64,000 nt of DNA from Haplomitrium mnioides (Eukaryota > Marchantiophyta > Haplomitriopsida > Calobryales), in assembly GCA_049999725.1 (NCBI GenBank), contig JBNGIS010016942.1:1-64000 (forward strand), written 5' to 3'. Shown piece by piece: positions 1 to 10,195 of the stretch. Both the position numbers and the translations under genes were made by a program. The number at the start of each line of letters is the position of its first letter. Within the stretch, counting starts at the first letter, position 1. The notes below the pieces were generated by a model. The model had not been told where the DNA came from. It saw nothing but the letters and a program-made list of their open reading frames with translations, and ran no database searches.

Positions 1-135
1 CTATATGTGGTAGCACTCTTTCCCCCAGAAGAAAGCAGGGGGGTTTTAATGAGACTACGCATATAAGAAGTATATAGGACTTATACTAGTTTATAAGTGT
101 GGCTGATTGGAGAAGAAGAATCAGCCAAGGGGGAG
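1..135 (+). mobile_element. 3' internal end of a copia-like LTR element with polypurine tract
   Basis: The last bases before the LTR at 136 include a purine-rich stretch, AAGGGGGAG, at about 127-135. This is the usual primer site for plus-strand DNA synthesis just upstream of a 3' LTR. No coding frame can be followed in these 135 bases, so the pol gene lies outside the window to the left. The superfamily is inferred from the short LTR that follows and is not proven. Confidence 0.5.
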
Positions 136-294
136 TGTTATAGAACATAGTATACCCCTATATATAGAGGGGCATGGATGTATACATAAGGGGAACCTTT
201 GACCCCTCACTATCAATCAGTCGATCTATCTCTTGTGTGGAGGAACGTACAGCGCAACGGCTCTCTCTCTCTGTGTAATGCATGTACCACAACA
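136..294 (+). repeat. 3' LTR (159 bp) of the copia-like element
   Basis: The segment starts TGTTATAG directly after the polypurine tract and ends ACCACAACA, giving the short inverted ends TGTT/AACA expected of an LTR. It contains a TATA-like stretch (CTATATATAGAGG near 159-171). A length of 159 bp is at the short end for plant copia LTRs. The partner LTR is not in the window, so both ends rest on the terminal motif and the adjoining polypurine tract. Confidence 0.55.
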
Positions 295-772
295 GTTTTT
301 GCTTTCTTGTCATCCTTGTTTTTGTATTTTCTTGTTATTTTGCCAATTTTAGTCGTTTGATTTTTTCAAGCTTTTGTTCCTAAGATTTTTCACCTCAAAT
401 TCTACTTGTTTTCAATTTCTGGAAAATGACATCACAAGCCAATGTTTTCTGACCTCCTCAACCAAAGCCTTTTAGGTATTTGGATGCTATCAAAGCTCTC
501 AGGATAGAAAAATTAGACTCAGATTGGTTGGCAAATTGTGGATCCTTGAAAGATCCTGATAAACACCTTTACCTTTGTGTTGGAGAAGGTGAGAAATTCA
601 ACCTGGGCCTTGTTGTCCAAATCACAATGATAAGAAAGGGTCAGCGAGCCCACGTCTGGCTGGTTGTGTAGTCTGAAGATGCCATTACCCTATATAAAGC
701 ATCTCGCAAACAATTTTCTATTTTTAAGATAAAGGAGAGGGACATTTTTGCCAAGAATCTTAAAACGACAAG

Positions 773-1185
773 GTAAGATTTTGAAACCTTTTCTCATTGG
801 TTTTCTTTCTTGACTTACTTGGAACTCTATGCACACATAGACTTGGGAGTCTAGGGCGTATGGACCTCGGAGTCCAACCGTGCATGGACCTTGAAGTCTC
901 TATGCGCTTGGACTTCTGAGTCTATGTGCGCATAGACTTGTGAATCTTTGCGCGTCTTGACTCACATTGTCAAGTACGTGCATGCTTGGACTCTGAGGTC
1001 CATGCGTGCATACACTCCTAGGTCTATGCACGCTTAGACTCCCAAAACCATGCACGGATAGGGTTTTGAGAAAGTTTTTCTTAGACTGAATGTTAAGTAC
1101 AATTCTACTCTTTGTAGGCATCTCAAGACTTTTTGTTTAACATGTTTGATCATTTTTTGGTTTTGTTTTCCAATTCACTCAACAG
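773..1185 (+). other. Intron 1 of the 476-4423 pseudogene
   Basis: The donor is ACAAG|GTAAGA at 768-778 and the acceptor is CTCAACAG|TTGG ending at 1185, behind a T-rich run. The 413-bp segment has no continuous frame and contains the first cluster of the 24-bp minisatellite. Inferred from consensus only; no transcript evidence. Confidence 0.45.
817..1070. repeat. Degenerate 24-bp minisatellite, cluster 1
   Basis: About ten units follow one another with a period near 24 bp. The rough unit is a GCGCAT-like core followed by GGACTT, a 4-5 base spacer and GAGTCC, so each unit contains a small inverted repeat. Units diverge by several bases, which indicates an old array. It lies inside intron 1. 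The same unit recurs in intron 2 (2760-3010) and, weaker, at 5012-5130. Confidence 0.7.
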
Positions 1186-2640
1186 TTGGCGGACTTTGTG
1201 GATGGCTACCCAAACACAAAGCGTGTCGACCAAGATTTTTTAAAGATAGCCATTAGCATCAAACCAATGATGCCCAAGTAGAGCATCCACATTCAGCAGC
1301 TTGTGCCGCATCCTAGCACGACAATCCTGCCAACTACAACAACGCCAAGAACATCCGCTGCAAAAGAAAGAAAGGTGGTGGAGCCAATCGAGGCTCTGGA
1401 AAAGAAGAAACAAAGAAAAAAACATGTGCCAACTCCAGTTATTGAGGAGGAGCCAGTGCCCTCCCAATCTCCAACAAGGTCTTCTTGTGCGACCTCCTTG
1501 TCTTCAACACTAAGTTCCTCAAGGGAGGAGTCTGAGCTAGAGCTAGTTCAGGCTCCAACATCAAGAGCGAAAAGACAATCGTTCAAGGGATTGCAAACAT
1601 TCCAAGAACGCGAGCAAGTGGACCCTAATATAATATCTGAGGAAGATAAAAATAAAATCAGGGAGTCTTCAGTCTAGCAATGTAGAGTCTAAGAGGAAAC
1701 GATTACTATTCGGTTGAAAATTTTAAATCTTCCAAAAACCTGGAATGGGTGATTGGGGGCCATTCTAGATTAGAAGGTTGAATGAAGACTTTGTTGAGAT
1801 TCTGGCGTAGACAATGCTTACAAACAAGTATGCGCACAGTTTCTTTATTGTTGTTGCTGATCTCAAATGCCGGTCGAATGATAAGTCAGAGTTCGGTGCA
1901 AGGAGCCCTAACAAGTATTGGTACAAGATTGCAGAAGGCAGTCACAGTGATGCAACAAGGCAGCTTCTCATTACATTATACGAAACACAAAATCCAATGC
2001 TTTTGCTCTGCAATTGCCATGTTTATGTGGCTCAAGCACCAACAAAGGTCTATATTTTTGCAACTTATAACAACTACGACGAAAGATACAGTTTGCAAAT
2101 GACTTCCATTCATAAGGTCGAGTATTGGCTAATTAGAGGTTTGTGGAGAGTGGGATTGTGTCATCCCATAAAGTAAAAATAGAGCTAGTAATGGACACCT
2201 TGGAGATCAAGCCCAAGTTGACTCTTGAAAAGACAATCACTTCTCAAGACAATTGGTTTGATCTGGCGTTCCAAAGTGGTGAGCTTTGGGATATACAACA
2301 GAGCATTTTTTCTATGTGGGAGAAGAATACAGTGAAGGGCCAGAAGTTGACAGCCAAGGGATCACTAAGAATGGAGGGCATGAAGTGCATACCTTGGAGG
2401 TCCATCCAGGATCTTCCTCACAAAGTAAAAATATCAGTTTTGAAATAGATGCAAGTCAGAGAGCTTTCAATGGAAGAAATGTCTCGCGAGGCTAAGAGAC
2501 ATAAAGTTTTGGCAGCTATGGTGAGATCTTTGTGCTCTGAAGTTTATTGCAGTAGTTGGGAAGAAGCAAGAGAAGAGTACTCTCTCCACATTAAGGAGTC
2601 AAAGATGGTTGCATGTTACTCGAGTTTTGATAAGCTTTTG

Positions 2641-3123
2641 GTAATTCTATTTTTCCACTATACACTTATTTCTTTGGAGTTGCATTGGATTTATTGTAGA
2701 TTGTGCTTTGTTATAATGAAAATGATTTTGAGTCTCAATTTTCCCACCTAGGAACTGCAATGTTCATGCATGCATGGTCTTGAAGTCCCTACACGCTTGG
2801 GCACTATGTCCATACGCACATATACATGTGCGCTTGGACTTCATTTCCCTACGCGTTAGGGCATTAAAGTCCTCCCACACCTAGACATTGAAGACCAAGA
2901 GCTTCAGAACTTCAATGTCCAAGCGGTCTTGAACTTCAATGTCCATGCACTCATGGACTTCAATGTCCAAGCACTCTTGGACTTCAATGTCCATGCTTGC
3001 ATAGACTTCATAGTCAATCTTAGTTTAACCTCTAGGCTCTTTGCTGAAATTGTCTTCCTTTCTAAAGTGTAAACATTCTTTTGCTGTCTCATGTAATTGT
3101 TTTCTGTTTTTGCTGTGTGCAAG
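2641..3123 (+). other. Intron 2 of the 476-4423 pseudogene
   Basis: The donor is CTTTTG|GTAATT at 2641 and the acceptor is GTGTGCAAG|GGG ending at 3123, preceded by a pyrimidine-rich stretch. The segment is 483 bp and carries the second minisatellite cluster. Open frames on either side support removal of this part, but this is inference. Confidence 0.4.
2760..3010. repeat. 24-bp minisatellite, cluster 2
   Basis: The clearest copies, about 2906-3010, are exact 24-bp steps of a unit such as ATGGACTTCAATGTCC plus an 8-base variable part. GGAC and GTCC face each other in each unit. Because 24 is divisible by three, the minus strand gives a spurious open frame with an eight-residue Ala-Trp-Thr-Leu-Lys repeat; I do not consider that a protein. 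The upstream part (2760-2905) is more diverged. Confidence 0.75.
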
Positions 3124-3271
3124 GGGACAAAAAATTTAAACAGAAGCTTGCCAAAACATTGACAGCAGTTGCAAATGGGAGAGAAAGATCGAGGGTTGAA
3201 GCAGCTCCAAATGATCAAGACCAAACTCCAACACTTGTTTCCTACCCTCTTGCTTTTCTTCTTCATTGCTC

Positions 3272-3590
3272 GAAAGCTAGAGAGTGAAAATCAAGGCAAA
3301 AAAATGATGTTGATTCCCTTCTAACTAACACTGATATGAGAGACAAAGACGAGAACTTACTGTCCTTCGTTGATGGACTCAACATGGCATATTACCAAGT
3401 CCACGGGGAGTCCAATGCTCATCAATTGAAAGGTTTTTTGAGACCTAGATGTTTCACTTTGGTGATTGCAGATATTCTTTACGGTTACAACCTTAAGGAA
3501 TGCAATCACGATGATTCTGAACCTTTTTCTAGAGATGACATTTTTATATGGTTTCCTCTTTTGCGGCAATTACGACTTCAAATTTTTAGT
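3272..3590 (+). repeat. Left arm of a 319-bp inverted duplication
   Basis: This stretch of exon 3 recurs as its reverse complement at 4501-4818. By eye the arms agree at roughly nine bases in ten with a few single-base indels. Both arms keep the frame for ADILYGYNLKECNH. The homology fades near 3590, where the left copy goes on to a different exon end while the right copy, read on the minus strand, continues open to 4418. Confidence 0.85.
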
Positions 3591-3678
3591 CTATTGTGAT
3601 AATATATTCTTCACAAAAATTTGGAATCGTCAAGGATGCTCTTCTCGAGGTTTGTTGTGCCATCAACCACGACATCCG

Positions 3679-3801
3679 GTGAGTTTTTTTTTTATGTTTT
3701 GGTTTTCTAGTTTATCTTGTTTTGTTTTCTTACACTTTGTTTCACGTGTTTGATTTTTTTTTTTTCTTTCTACTAAGACCAAAGCAATATTTATCATCCA
3801 G
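3679..3801 (+). other. Intron 3 of the 476-4423 pseudogene
   Basis: The donor CATCCG|GTGAGT and the acceptor ATCATCCAG|GTGG enclose 123 bp with a strong T-rich tract (3751-3771). Short intron size and consensus ends are typical of plants. Of the three proposed introns this has the best signals. Confidence 0.5.
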
Positions 3802-4500
3802 GTGGTTCAAAAATTGCTCATGCCCACAAGTATTGGATTGTGATTAGTTGATTGGCTACTAGACAAAGGAGGGAAAGAGGAGCATGAGGCTTTTCAATTT
3901 GCAACCTGTTGATGTGTGTGGTCGTCCTTGGCAAACTATGCAGAGTGTGATTAGTTGTCCTACGATGTTGGCTAAACTAAAACATCCAAAAGACGATCCT
4001 CATGTGAATGTTTATCAAAAGCCCCAGACTCTTCACAAATGTTTTATTGACCATTTATCAATATAACAAGATTGGATCTTAGATCTTTGCTTTGAGTTCG
4101 ACACAGGGCTTGTTTGTGCTTTGAAGCTGATGCTAAATTGCATCGTTGTGGAATATGAGAGACGTCAGTCTATCTACATTCCTCAAAGAGTTTTGACGAT
4201 GGCTTCTTTTCCATCCGACGTGATCAAATTACAGATAGTGTATGCCTACTACAAGGGATCTGTTCCTCCTAGTACTACATGTACTACTGGTGATTCTGTT
4301 GCCATCTTTGGGATTGGAAAGTCTCGGATGGACTCTCTTGCAGGTGCAGATGGTGAAGCTTCTATGCCAAATGATTTAGATGAGACAATTCTTCTTGAAG
4401 AGGATAGAGTTGTAGCATTATAGTGATGTAATTGTTTTATATAATAAAGTATTTTCTCTACAAAATTTTATTTGTTGAAGTTTCAATCTTGCTGTACTTG

Positions 4501-4818
4501 CAATCCAATTTAAGGCAATATCCGCAAAAGAGGAAACCATATAAAAAATGTCATCTCTAGAAAAAGTTTCAGAATCATTGTGATTGCATTCCTTAAGGTT
4601 GTAACCGTAAAGAATATCTGCAATCACCAAAGTGAAACATTTAGGTTTCCAAAAAACCTTTCAATTGACGAGCATTTGACTCCCCGTGGACTTGGTCATA
4701 TGCCACGTTGAGTCCATCAATGAAGGACAGTAAGTCTTCGTCTTTGTCTCTCAGATCTCTATCAGTTAGCAAGGCATCAACATCATTTTTTTGCCTTGAT
4801 TTTCACTCACTAGCTTTC
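4501..4818 (-). repeat. Right arm of the 319-bp inverted duplication
   Basis: Reverse complement of 3272-3590, about 910 bp away from it. Read on the minus strand the copy continues past the arm to 4418 with an open frame (VSSFADIALNWIASTARL), so it preserves a longer exon version than the left copy. A transcript crossing both arms would fold into a long hairpin. Which copy is ancestral is not known. Confidence 0.85.
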
Positions 4819-6095
4819 TATTGAATCGATTCAATTTGCTAAGCAAAATGGTTTTTGAACAAAACGTGTTGGTTTTTATTAAAATTAGCAATGAAGTCTA
4901 TGCTAGCGTGGAAGTTCACTTTCCTTTTTCATTTTATGTTTCTTCTTAGATGGCCTTCTGCATTCCCCGCTTCCAATTCCTCAGTAGTTTCTACTTGCTT
5001 CAATTGTCTCTACACGCATGGGGTTTAGTTTTTCAAGCTTGAGTTAGCTGTATTTCTATTTGTGCATAGGGATCTTTTGTATAGTGTGTGCTTGAACTTG
5101 TGCCTCAGTTGTCCATACGCGCATAGGCTTTAGCAGTCTTTTCACAATTTTTCTTTAACAATCCTCTTGCACCAACACTTTAAGATTCTACATTGAACAT
5201 TTTTATATAAAATTTGAATGTTTCTATAAATTTTACAAATTTTTGCAATCATTGTTAGTTTTCAAAATGTTTAACAAAAAATGTCATGTTTTGTTTATAT
5301 ATATTTTGTTTGGCAATGTTTATGCTTTTGAAAGATGAAATTATGATTGTAATTTTGGTAAAATGCTCATAAGAAGATTTGTTTTTAATGTGTTGTGCAT
5401 TCAAAGTAAGCCATTTTGATATATAAAATTATATTTTTTTGGCAAAAGAATAATACTAGTGTCAAATTCAAGATTTTGCACGCTAAAATTTTTAAATTGG
5501 TTTTTGCAAATGCCAATTGAAATAAGAACCTAGTAGCAGTTCATGGTTCAAAGTAGAGGTTGCTCCTTGTGGTTTGATTCCTCCTTTGTGTTTTCAGCCT
5601 GTATATATACTCTTCCCCAAAGATGCCAAATGCCTTGTGTAAGAGAGTGGTTGATCCTTCTCTAGCTTTAATTCAAATCCTCCTTCAATTCTTGACTTTG
5701 CTTGCCAATTGCTGCTCATAATTTTGTCACGAGATTTGCAACTGTTGTGCCGAGCAATTTGAATCTTGCTCAGATGGTGGTAGGTCCAATAGCTTTGTGT
5801 TGCAACTCTCTTTTGTGACTGTGTGTTTGATTGTATCGTTGGCGCTACCATTTTCATCACTTTGTCGTGTTCTTCATATTTTCACAGCGTTAGTCCTTCA
5901 GGTAGAACATATGTTCTTGACTTCTTGTGGTCGGCAATGGAGTCTCTTGACGGTCCATTTGATTGAACTGTTTTGAAAAGAACGGATCGGCCTGGCCAAA
6001 AAGAATGATCAGACTAGCCTGATGGCAAACATTGGAATGACCCAATAAACCCAATCAAACTAGTTAGATGACGGTCACCTTGATGACCAACAGTG
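4819..6095. other. Stretch without recognised gene
   Basis: AT-rich sequence with short open frames only. A weak third cluster of the minisatellite motif (ACACGCATGG, CATACGCGCATAGG) lies at about 5012-5130, which suggests this was also intron or flank of the upstream gene. An 88-codon frame on the minus strand at 5594-5860 resembles nothing I know. The 5' junction of gypsy-1 falls near 6096, where similarity to the gypsy-2 gag begins. Confidence 0.5.
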
Positions 6096-6109
6096 ATCTG
6101 GTTGTAAGC

Positions 6110-7642
6110 CAATTGAGGAAGAGTGGAGGGAGGTATCGACATGTGGGTAGAGTTGTCCATACTTGTTACTATAATGGCTCACCCAACACCACCCCAAAGA
6201 CTATGGGGGAAATTCAAGTACAAGTCGTATAAGGGGCGACCTTGGCGTCTGGTTGGACGACTAGAAGAATGCGGTAGAGGCCAATGGAGAGAGTCACATG
6301 ATTTTGGGTATCCTGTCTGTTGTTGTGAAGGGAGAGGCACAACCATGGTACAAGGATTTCCCAAATCTGATCAAGAAGGATTGAGAGGCATTTAAAGTCG
6401 CATTCGTGTTCGAGTTCCGCCAGATTGGAGAGGAGACAGAGGCCTTAATTAAGATAGGGCAGCTACGGATGAAGAAAAAAGAATCAGTGAGAAGATTCTT
6501 ATAGAGATTCAAGAAGGTGGCACGGAAGCTAAACCCCGCGGCCACGGATGGGATGCTGACTTCGTGGTTCCTAGCGGCCTTACCAAAGAAAATAGAGATG
6601 TGGGTACGGCAGATCGACCTGCAGTCCCTAGAAGCTGCGGTGAGTGCTGCCCAGTCCCACGTAAGAGCCTCTATCACGAGCTCGAGAAGGAAGAGATAGA
6701 CTAAAAACGAATCGGATGACTCTTCGGATAGGACCAACAGTGAGGAGGAGTCAGAGGAGAGTTCCAACTCCACCTTGGAAAGTGACGAGGAATCTCACAC
6801 CAACAGTTCAAATAAGGACCAGTCAGCCACAAATAAGAAAAAAAGGAAGGAACAGAAGAGAAAGGAGGCTAGAGATCGGAAGGATCGGCGCACTCATCAT
6901 CGAGAGGGAAAAAAGAAGAAACCAAGGAGAACCCCCGACAAGGAACCCGAACCAGAATTCTCCAGGAGAGAAGGTGGAATAGTTAAGTGCAAAAATGAGG
7001 GCCATATACATGCTCCTCGCAGGACTTAAACCAAAGAGCAAGCCAAAGCCGATTGGGCGAGTAGGGGTCTTGTGCGTTAAGTGTAAACAACATGGCCACT
7101 CTCCTCTGGAGTGCTCCGTGGAGGCTCATGCCATCCTGTATGTGAGGGAAGAGCCCTCAGAATACCTGCATGAGGAGGTTAAGTATGTGCCCAAAGAGGC
7201 ACCGAAGACACTGTACTTGGTCAACAGTGGACCTCGCACAATGCTAAGCAGACCCACAAGGCCAGGGGTAGGGCAACCTAGCGGCTGGGTGGATGGTAGG
7301 CCTCCCCGAACGACCATCATGATCTACTGGAACTGTGGGCAGCCGGGTCACATATCCCCGAATTGCATAGAGCTACGGAAGCAGAACAATGGGGTGCCCT
7401 ATGCGCTCTGCTTCGAATGTAAGTATGAGGAGTATGTGGCGATGAATTGCCCGCTCAACAGGAGACCAGAGCTGGGCCCAAGTGTAGGCACAAATCCCCT
7501 ACCACCGATAGTGAATTTGATAACGCTAGATTGGGAGCCAAAAGCAAGGGACAGACAGAAGGAGGAGGAAGCCGAGTTGCCAAGATGGAACCTGGCCCCA
7601 TCTAAGGATTGCTATCGGGCGAATACACGAGCAGAAGCCTGA
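6110..7642 (+). pseudogene. gag: gypsy-1 gag (capsid, linker, zinc knuckles)
   Basis: The capsid part (about 6123-6700) aligns with the gypsy-2 gag: MAHPTPP, then RQIGEE, the FKKVARKLNP motif and WFLAALP, broken by frameshifts near 6240 and 6395 and a stop at 6501. A Ser/Glu-rich acidic linker (6715-6830) and a Lys/Arg cluster (6830-6930) follow. Frame 6995-7642 holds three zinc-knuckle sites: CVKCKQHGHSPLEC is intact (C-X2-C-X4-H-X4-C), the second has Tyr for its first Cys (YWNCGQPGHISPNC), the third has Tyr for His (CFECKYEEYVAMNC). Gag would form the particle and bind RNA. The loss of ligands and frame shows it is inactive. Confidence 0.85.
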
Positions 7643-7669
7643 AACTGCAAAAAAGAAAAGCGGAGGAAG

Positions 7670-7858
7670 GTGCGTGGAGCGGAGAAGGCTAAGGAACCTG
7701 AATCGCTATCTGACAGCAAGTCGGATTACAAGAGGGACAACCCCAAATGGTTCCACCCAAAGCAAGAAGAGGAGGTCACAAGACAGGTGGAGGCCATGGA
7801 TGCCAAAGAGGAGAGGAATGCGGCTAGAGAGACTAGGGAGGAAGTCTGGAGACAGTAG
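7670..7858 (+). pseudogene. gypsy-1 gag C-terminal charged segment
   Basis: A 62-codon open stretch rich in Glu, Lys and Arg follows the zinc knuckles. It includes DNPKWFHPKQEEE, which has counterparts in gypsy-2 (-) and in the gag-only element at 59625-62202 (PTWFYHTQAEE). The conserved Trp-Phe pair flanked by acidic residues suggests a family-specific gag tail of unknown role. It is separated from the preceding frame by a stop at 7640. Confidence 0.6.
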
Positions 7859-7909
7859 GCCTTAGAAGGGTCTCAGAAGAGCAAGGAAGCGATCACAGTT
7901 CTGATATAG

Positions 7910-8780
7910 ATGGCCAAGCCTGCCCACTACATCATTCAAGCAGATGTCCGAGATTGCCCAATCACAGCAACGGTAGGACAACTGATCAGAGATAGTCTGC
8001 TATATAGAAGGCAGTTGAGGGAGCTATTGATGGGGCCAAAGAGGCAGAGGTGCCTTCCCCATGTGAGCAACACAACCAGTCTAAGCCTAGTCTATAAGGA
8101 TAAGGGTGCTCCAAAAATTGACATCTAGATCGCAAGCTGTGCGCTATCATTGGTGCCAGTGGATGGAGGAGTAGGGATCAACATCATGATTGAAGAAACT
8201 GCACATAGGTTGGGATTCGAGGAATTTCAACCCACTGCTCGAATGAGAAGACTAGCCAACTGATCGCGGGTGAAGCCACTGGGAGCCCTAATGCAAGTAC
8301 CCACCACCATTGGGGGCGTGGAATTTAAATTGAATTATCTAGTGATGCGGCCAGCACGACCTTCTCCTTACCCGATTTTGATTGGAAGACCATGGTTGTA
8401 TGGTGCCCAAGTCTTGCACAATTGGAGGAACTCTACTGTGACGTTTGGACCGTAGAGGACAATGGTCCATTATAGGGCAGTACCCCATGAAGGGGAGACG
8501 TAGCTTGAGGTAGACTATGACACTAAATGGTCGGAGGACGAAGCTAGAACAGAGTACCACTACTGGATCCAATTGGATGACGAGGCCTCCGAAGAAAGTC
8601 AGTTGGGGAAGGCCGAGATGAAGATTGGTCAAATTGCCCTCGTGGGAGGGGAAATAGCCAGACCCAATTCAGAGTTAGGGAGCGGACTGTTGGGAGAGAA
8701 GGAGAGGGTGGACCTTGACTTAGAAGGTGAGTCAAAGTTCCACCATGAAGGAAGAAGTGGGACGAAACTAACCTAGGGAG
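7910..8780 (+). pseudogene. gypsy-1 protease region and acidic linker to RT
   Basis: The segment reads VGQLIRDSLLYRRQL, then a hydrophobic stretch ending in VDGGVGINIM (Asp-Gly-Gly at 8162-8170 in place of the usual Asp-Ser/Thr-Gly), then RVKPLGALMQVP and PILIGRPWLYGAQV, the usual end of a retropepsin domain. Stops at 8126, 8261 and 8453 break it. Codons 8573-8776 form an acidic linker before RT. Retropepsin would cleave the polyprotein; whether Asp-Gly-Gly was active in the ancestor is unknown. Confidence 0.75.
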
Positions 8781-8782
8781 GA

Positions 8783-10195
8783 ATGCATCTGGCAGCCCTG
8801 GAGGGAGGAAATAAGCCGCTTAGGAGAAACAACGTGGGAGTAGTCAAGGAAGCACAGCATAAGGAGGTTGTCGTACAGGGGAAACAAAAATTCCAAGTAG
8901 AGAATGAGTTGCCCATGGATGAAGAGAAAGCCTTAGTTCAGACTCTCGCAAACTTCAGCGATGTGTTTGCTTGGAGACATGAAGATCTGACGAAAGTTCC
9001 GAGAGAATTGGGAGAGCATCACATCAACCTAGAATCAACAGTGGTACCAGTCAGACATTGTCAATATCAGATCAACCCTAGATTCTCTCTGCTGGTAAAA
9101 GAAGAGATTGACAAATTGTTGGAGGTAGGGTTTATCTACCCTGTTCTGAATAGCGAGTGGGTGTCACCGCTGGTAGTAGTGCTAAAGAAAGTGGGGCTGG
9201 ACGAGAAGCAAAAGATTCAGGCCTACCAGGATTACCAGAAATTGAATGAGGCAACCAAGAAGGATCATTACCCGTTGCCCTTTATTGATGGGGTGCTAGA
9301 TCTCGTAGTCGGCTAGGAGATGTATAGCGTTATGGATGGCTACTCAAGATACAACCAAATCTGGATCATGGAGGAGGATCAGCTAAAAACGGCTTTCACC
9401 ACCAAGTAGGGAGTGTTCGCCTTTTGAAGGATGCCCTTCGGGCTTTGTAATGCGTCTGGCACCTTCCAAAGGATGATGATGAATATCTTTCACGACTACT
9501 TGAAGAAGTTCTTGGAGATTTTCATTGACGATTTTGTAGTGTATGGGAAAGCACGTGACCATGAGCGAGATGTGAGGCTCACCTTCCAGCGTTGTCGGGA
9601 GATAGGATTGCGGTTGCATCTAGGGAAGTGTTTCTTTGGGGTGAAGGAGGGAGTACTTCTAGGCCATAAGATATCTAGCCGAGGGATTGAAGTGGACCTA
9701 CAGAAGGTTGGTGTCTAGTTGCAGGCCTCCTTTCCCAAGAATTTGAAGGAGGTGCAGGGGTTTTTGGGTTGCGTCAGCTATTACCGAAGATTTATCAACC
9801 AGTTTGCAGCAATAGCCTTACCACTTACAAAAATGACCGAGGAGGGAAGTGGCTTTGAACCCACTCCAAAACGGTTGGCAGGTTTCCAAGAGCTGAAGAA
9901 GAGGCTAGTGAATGCCCCTGTCCTCTTGCTGCCTAGTTGGGGGAAGAAGTTTCACGTGATGATCGATGTGTCAGGCTTCTAAATAAGAGTAGTGCTCAGT
10001 CAGTTTGATGAGAGAGGATGGGATCATCCCATATATTTTGCGAGCAGATTGTTGTCTACCGTAGAGAAGAACTACTCTGCCACCGATCCAGAGGCATTAG
10101 AAATCATCTACGCATTGAAGAAACTCCAGTACTACCTCTTGCATTATAAGGTAATCTTCCACACTCGCACTAAAATATATGGTAAACAAACCTGA
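8783..10195 (+). pseudogene. gypsy-1 reverse transcriptase and RNase H
   Basis: The RT begins around 8930 and shows INPRFSLLVKEEIDKLL, EWVSPLVVV, the KLNEATKKDHYPLPF motif, RMPFGLCNASGTFQR and the catalytic FIDD (9521-9532) followed by VVYG. The connection domain has VQGFLGCVSYYRRFI. RNase H starts near 9950 (VMIDVSGF, one catalytic Asp kept) and has HPIYFASRLLS and EALEIIYALKKL. The later Asp-His motif is scrambled at about 10165, where the frame is lost. In-frame stops at 9314, 9407, 9425, 9716 and 9980 make it non-functional. Confidence 0.9.

Larger units (their letters stand above)
476..4423 (+). pseudogene. Unrecognised four-exon plant gene or gene fragment, decayed
   Basis: Coding-like segments alternate with segments bounded by good plant splice signals. 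Proposed exons are 476-772, 1186-2640, 3124-3678 and 3802-4423. The 5' end is open: an AG acceptor at 474-475 precedes exon 1, so an upstream part is missing, perhaps cut off by the copia LTR at 136-294. Exon 2 encodes a Pro/Ser/Lys-rich stretch (about 1303-1677), then a mixed region with at least two frameshifts and stops. Exon 3 includes ADILYGYNLKECNHDDSE; exon 4 ends at the TAG near 4421. I recognise no domain. It could be a host gene relic or a gene captured by a transposon. The exon chain is an inference from splice motifs and open frames; stops at 670 and 1237 show it is not functional as read. Confidence 0.4.

Noticed and set aside
2904-3266. Minus-strand frame of 120 codons with an eight-residue repeat (Ala-Trp-Thr-Leu-Lys)
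   Set aside because: It is the translation of a 24-bp minisatellite inside intron 2; 24 is a multiple of three, so the repeat appears in any frame.
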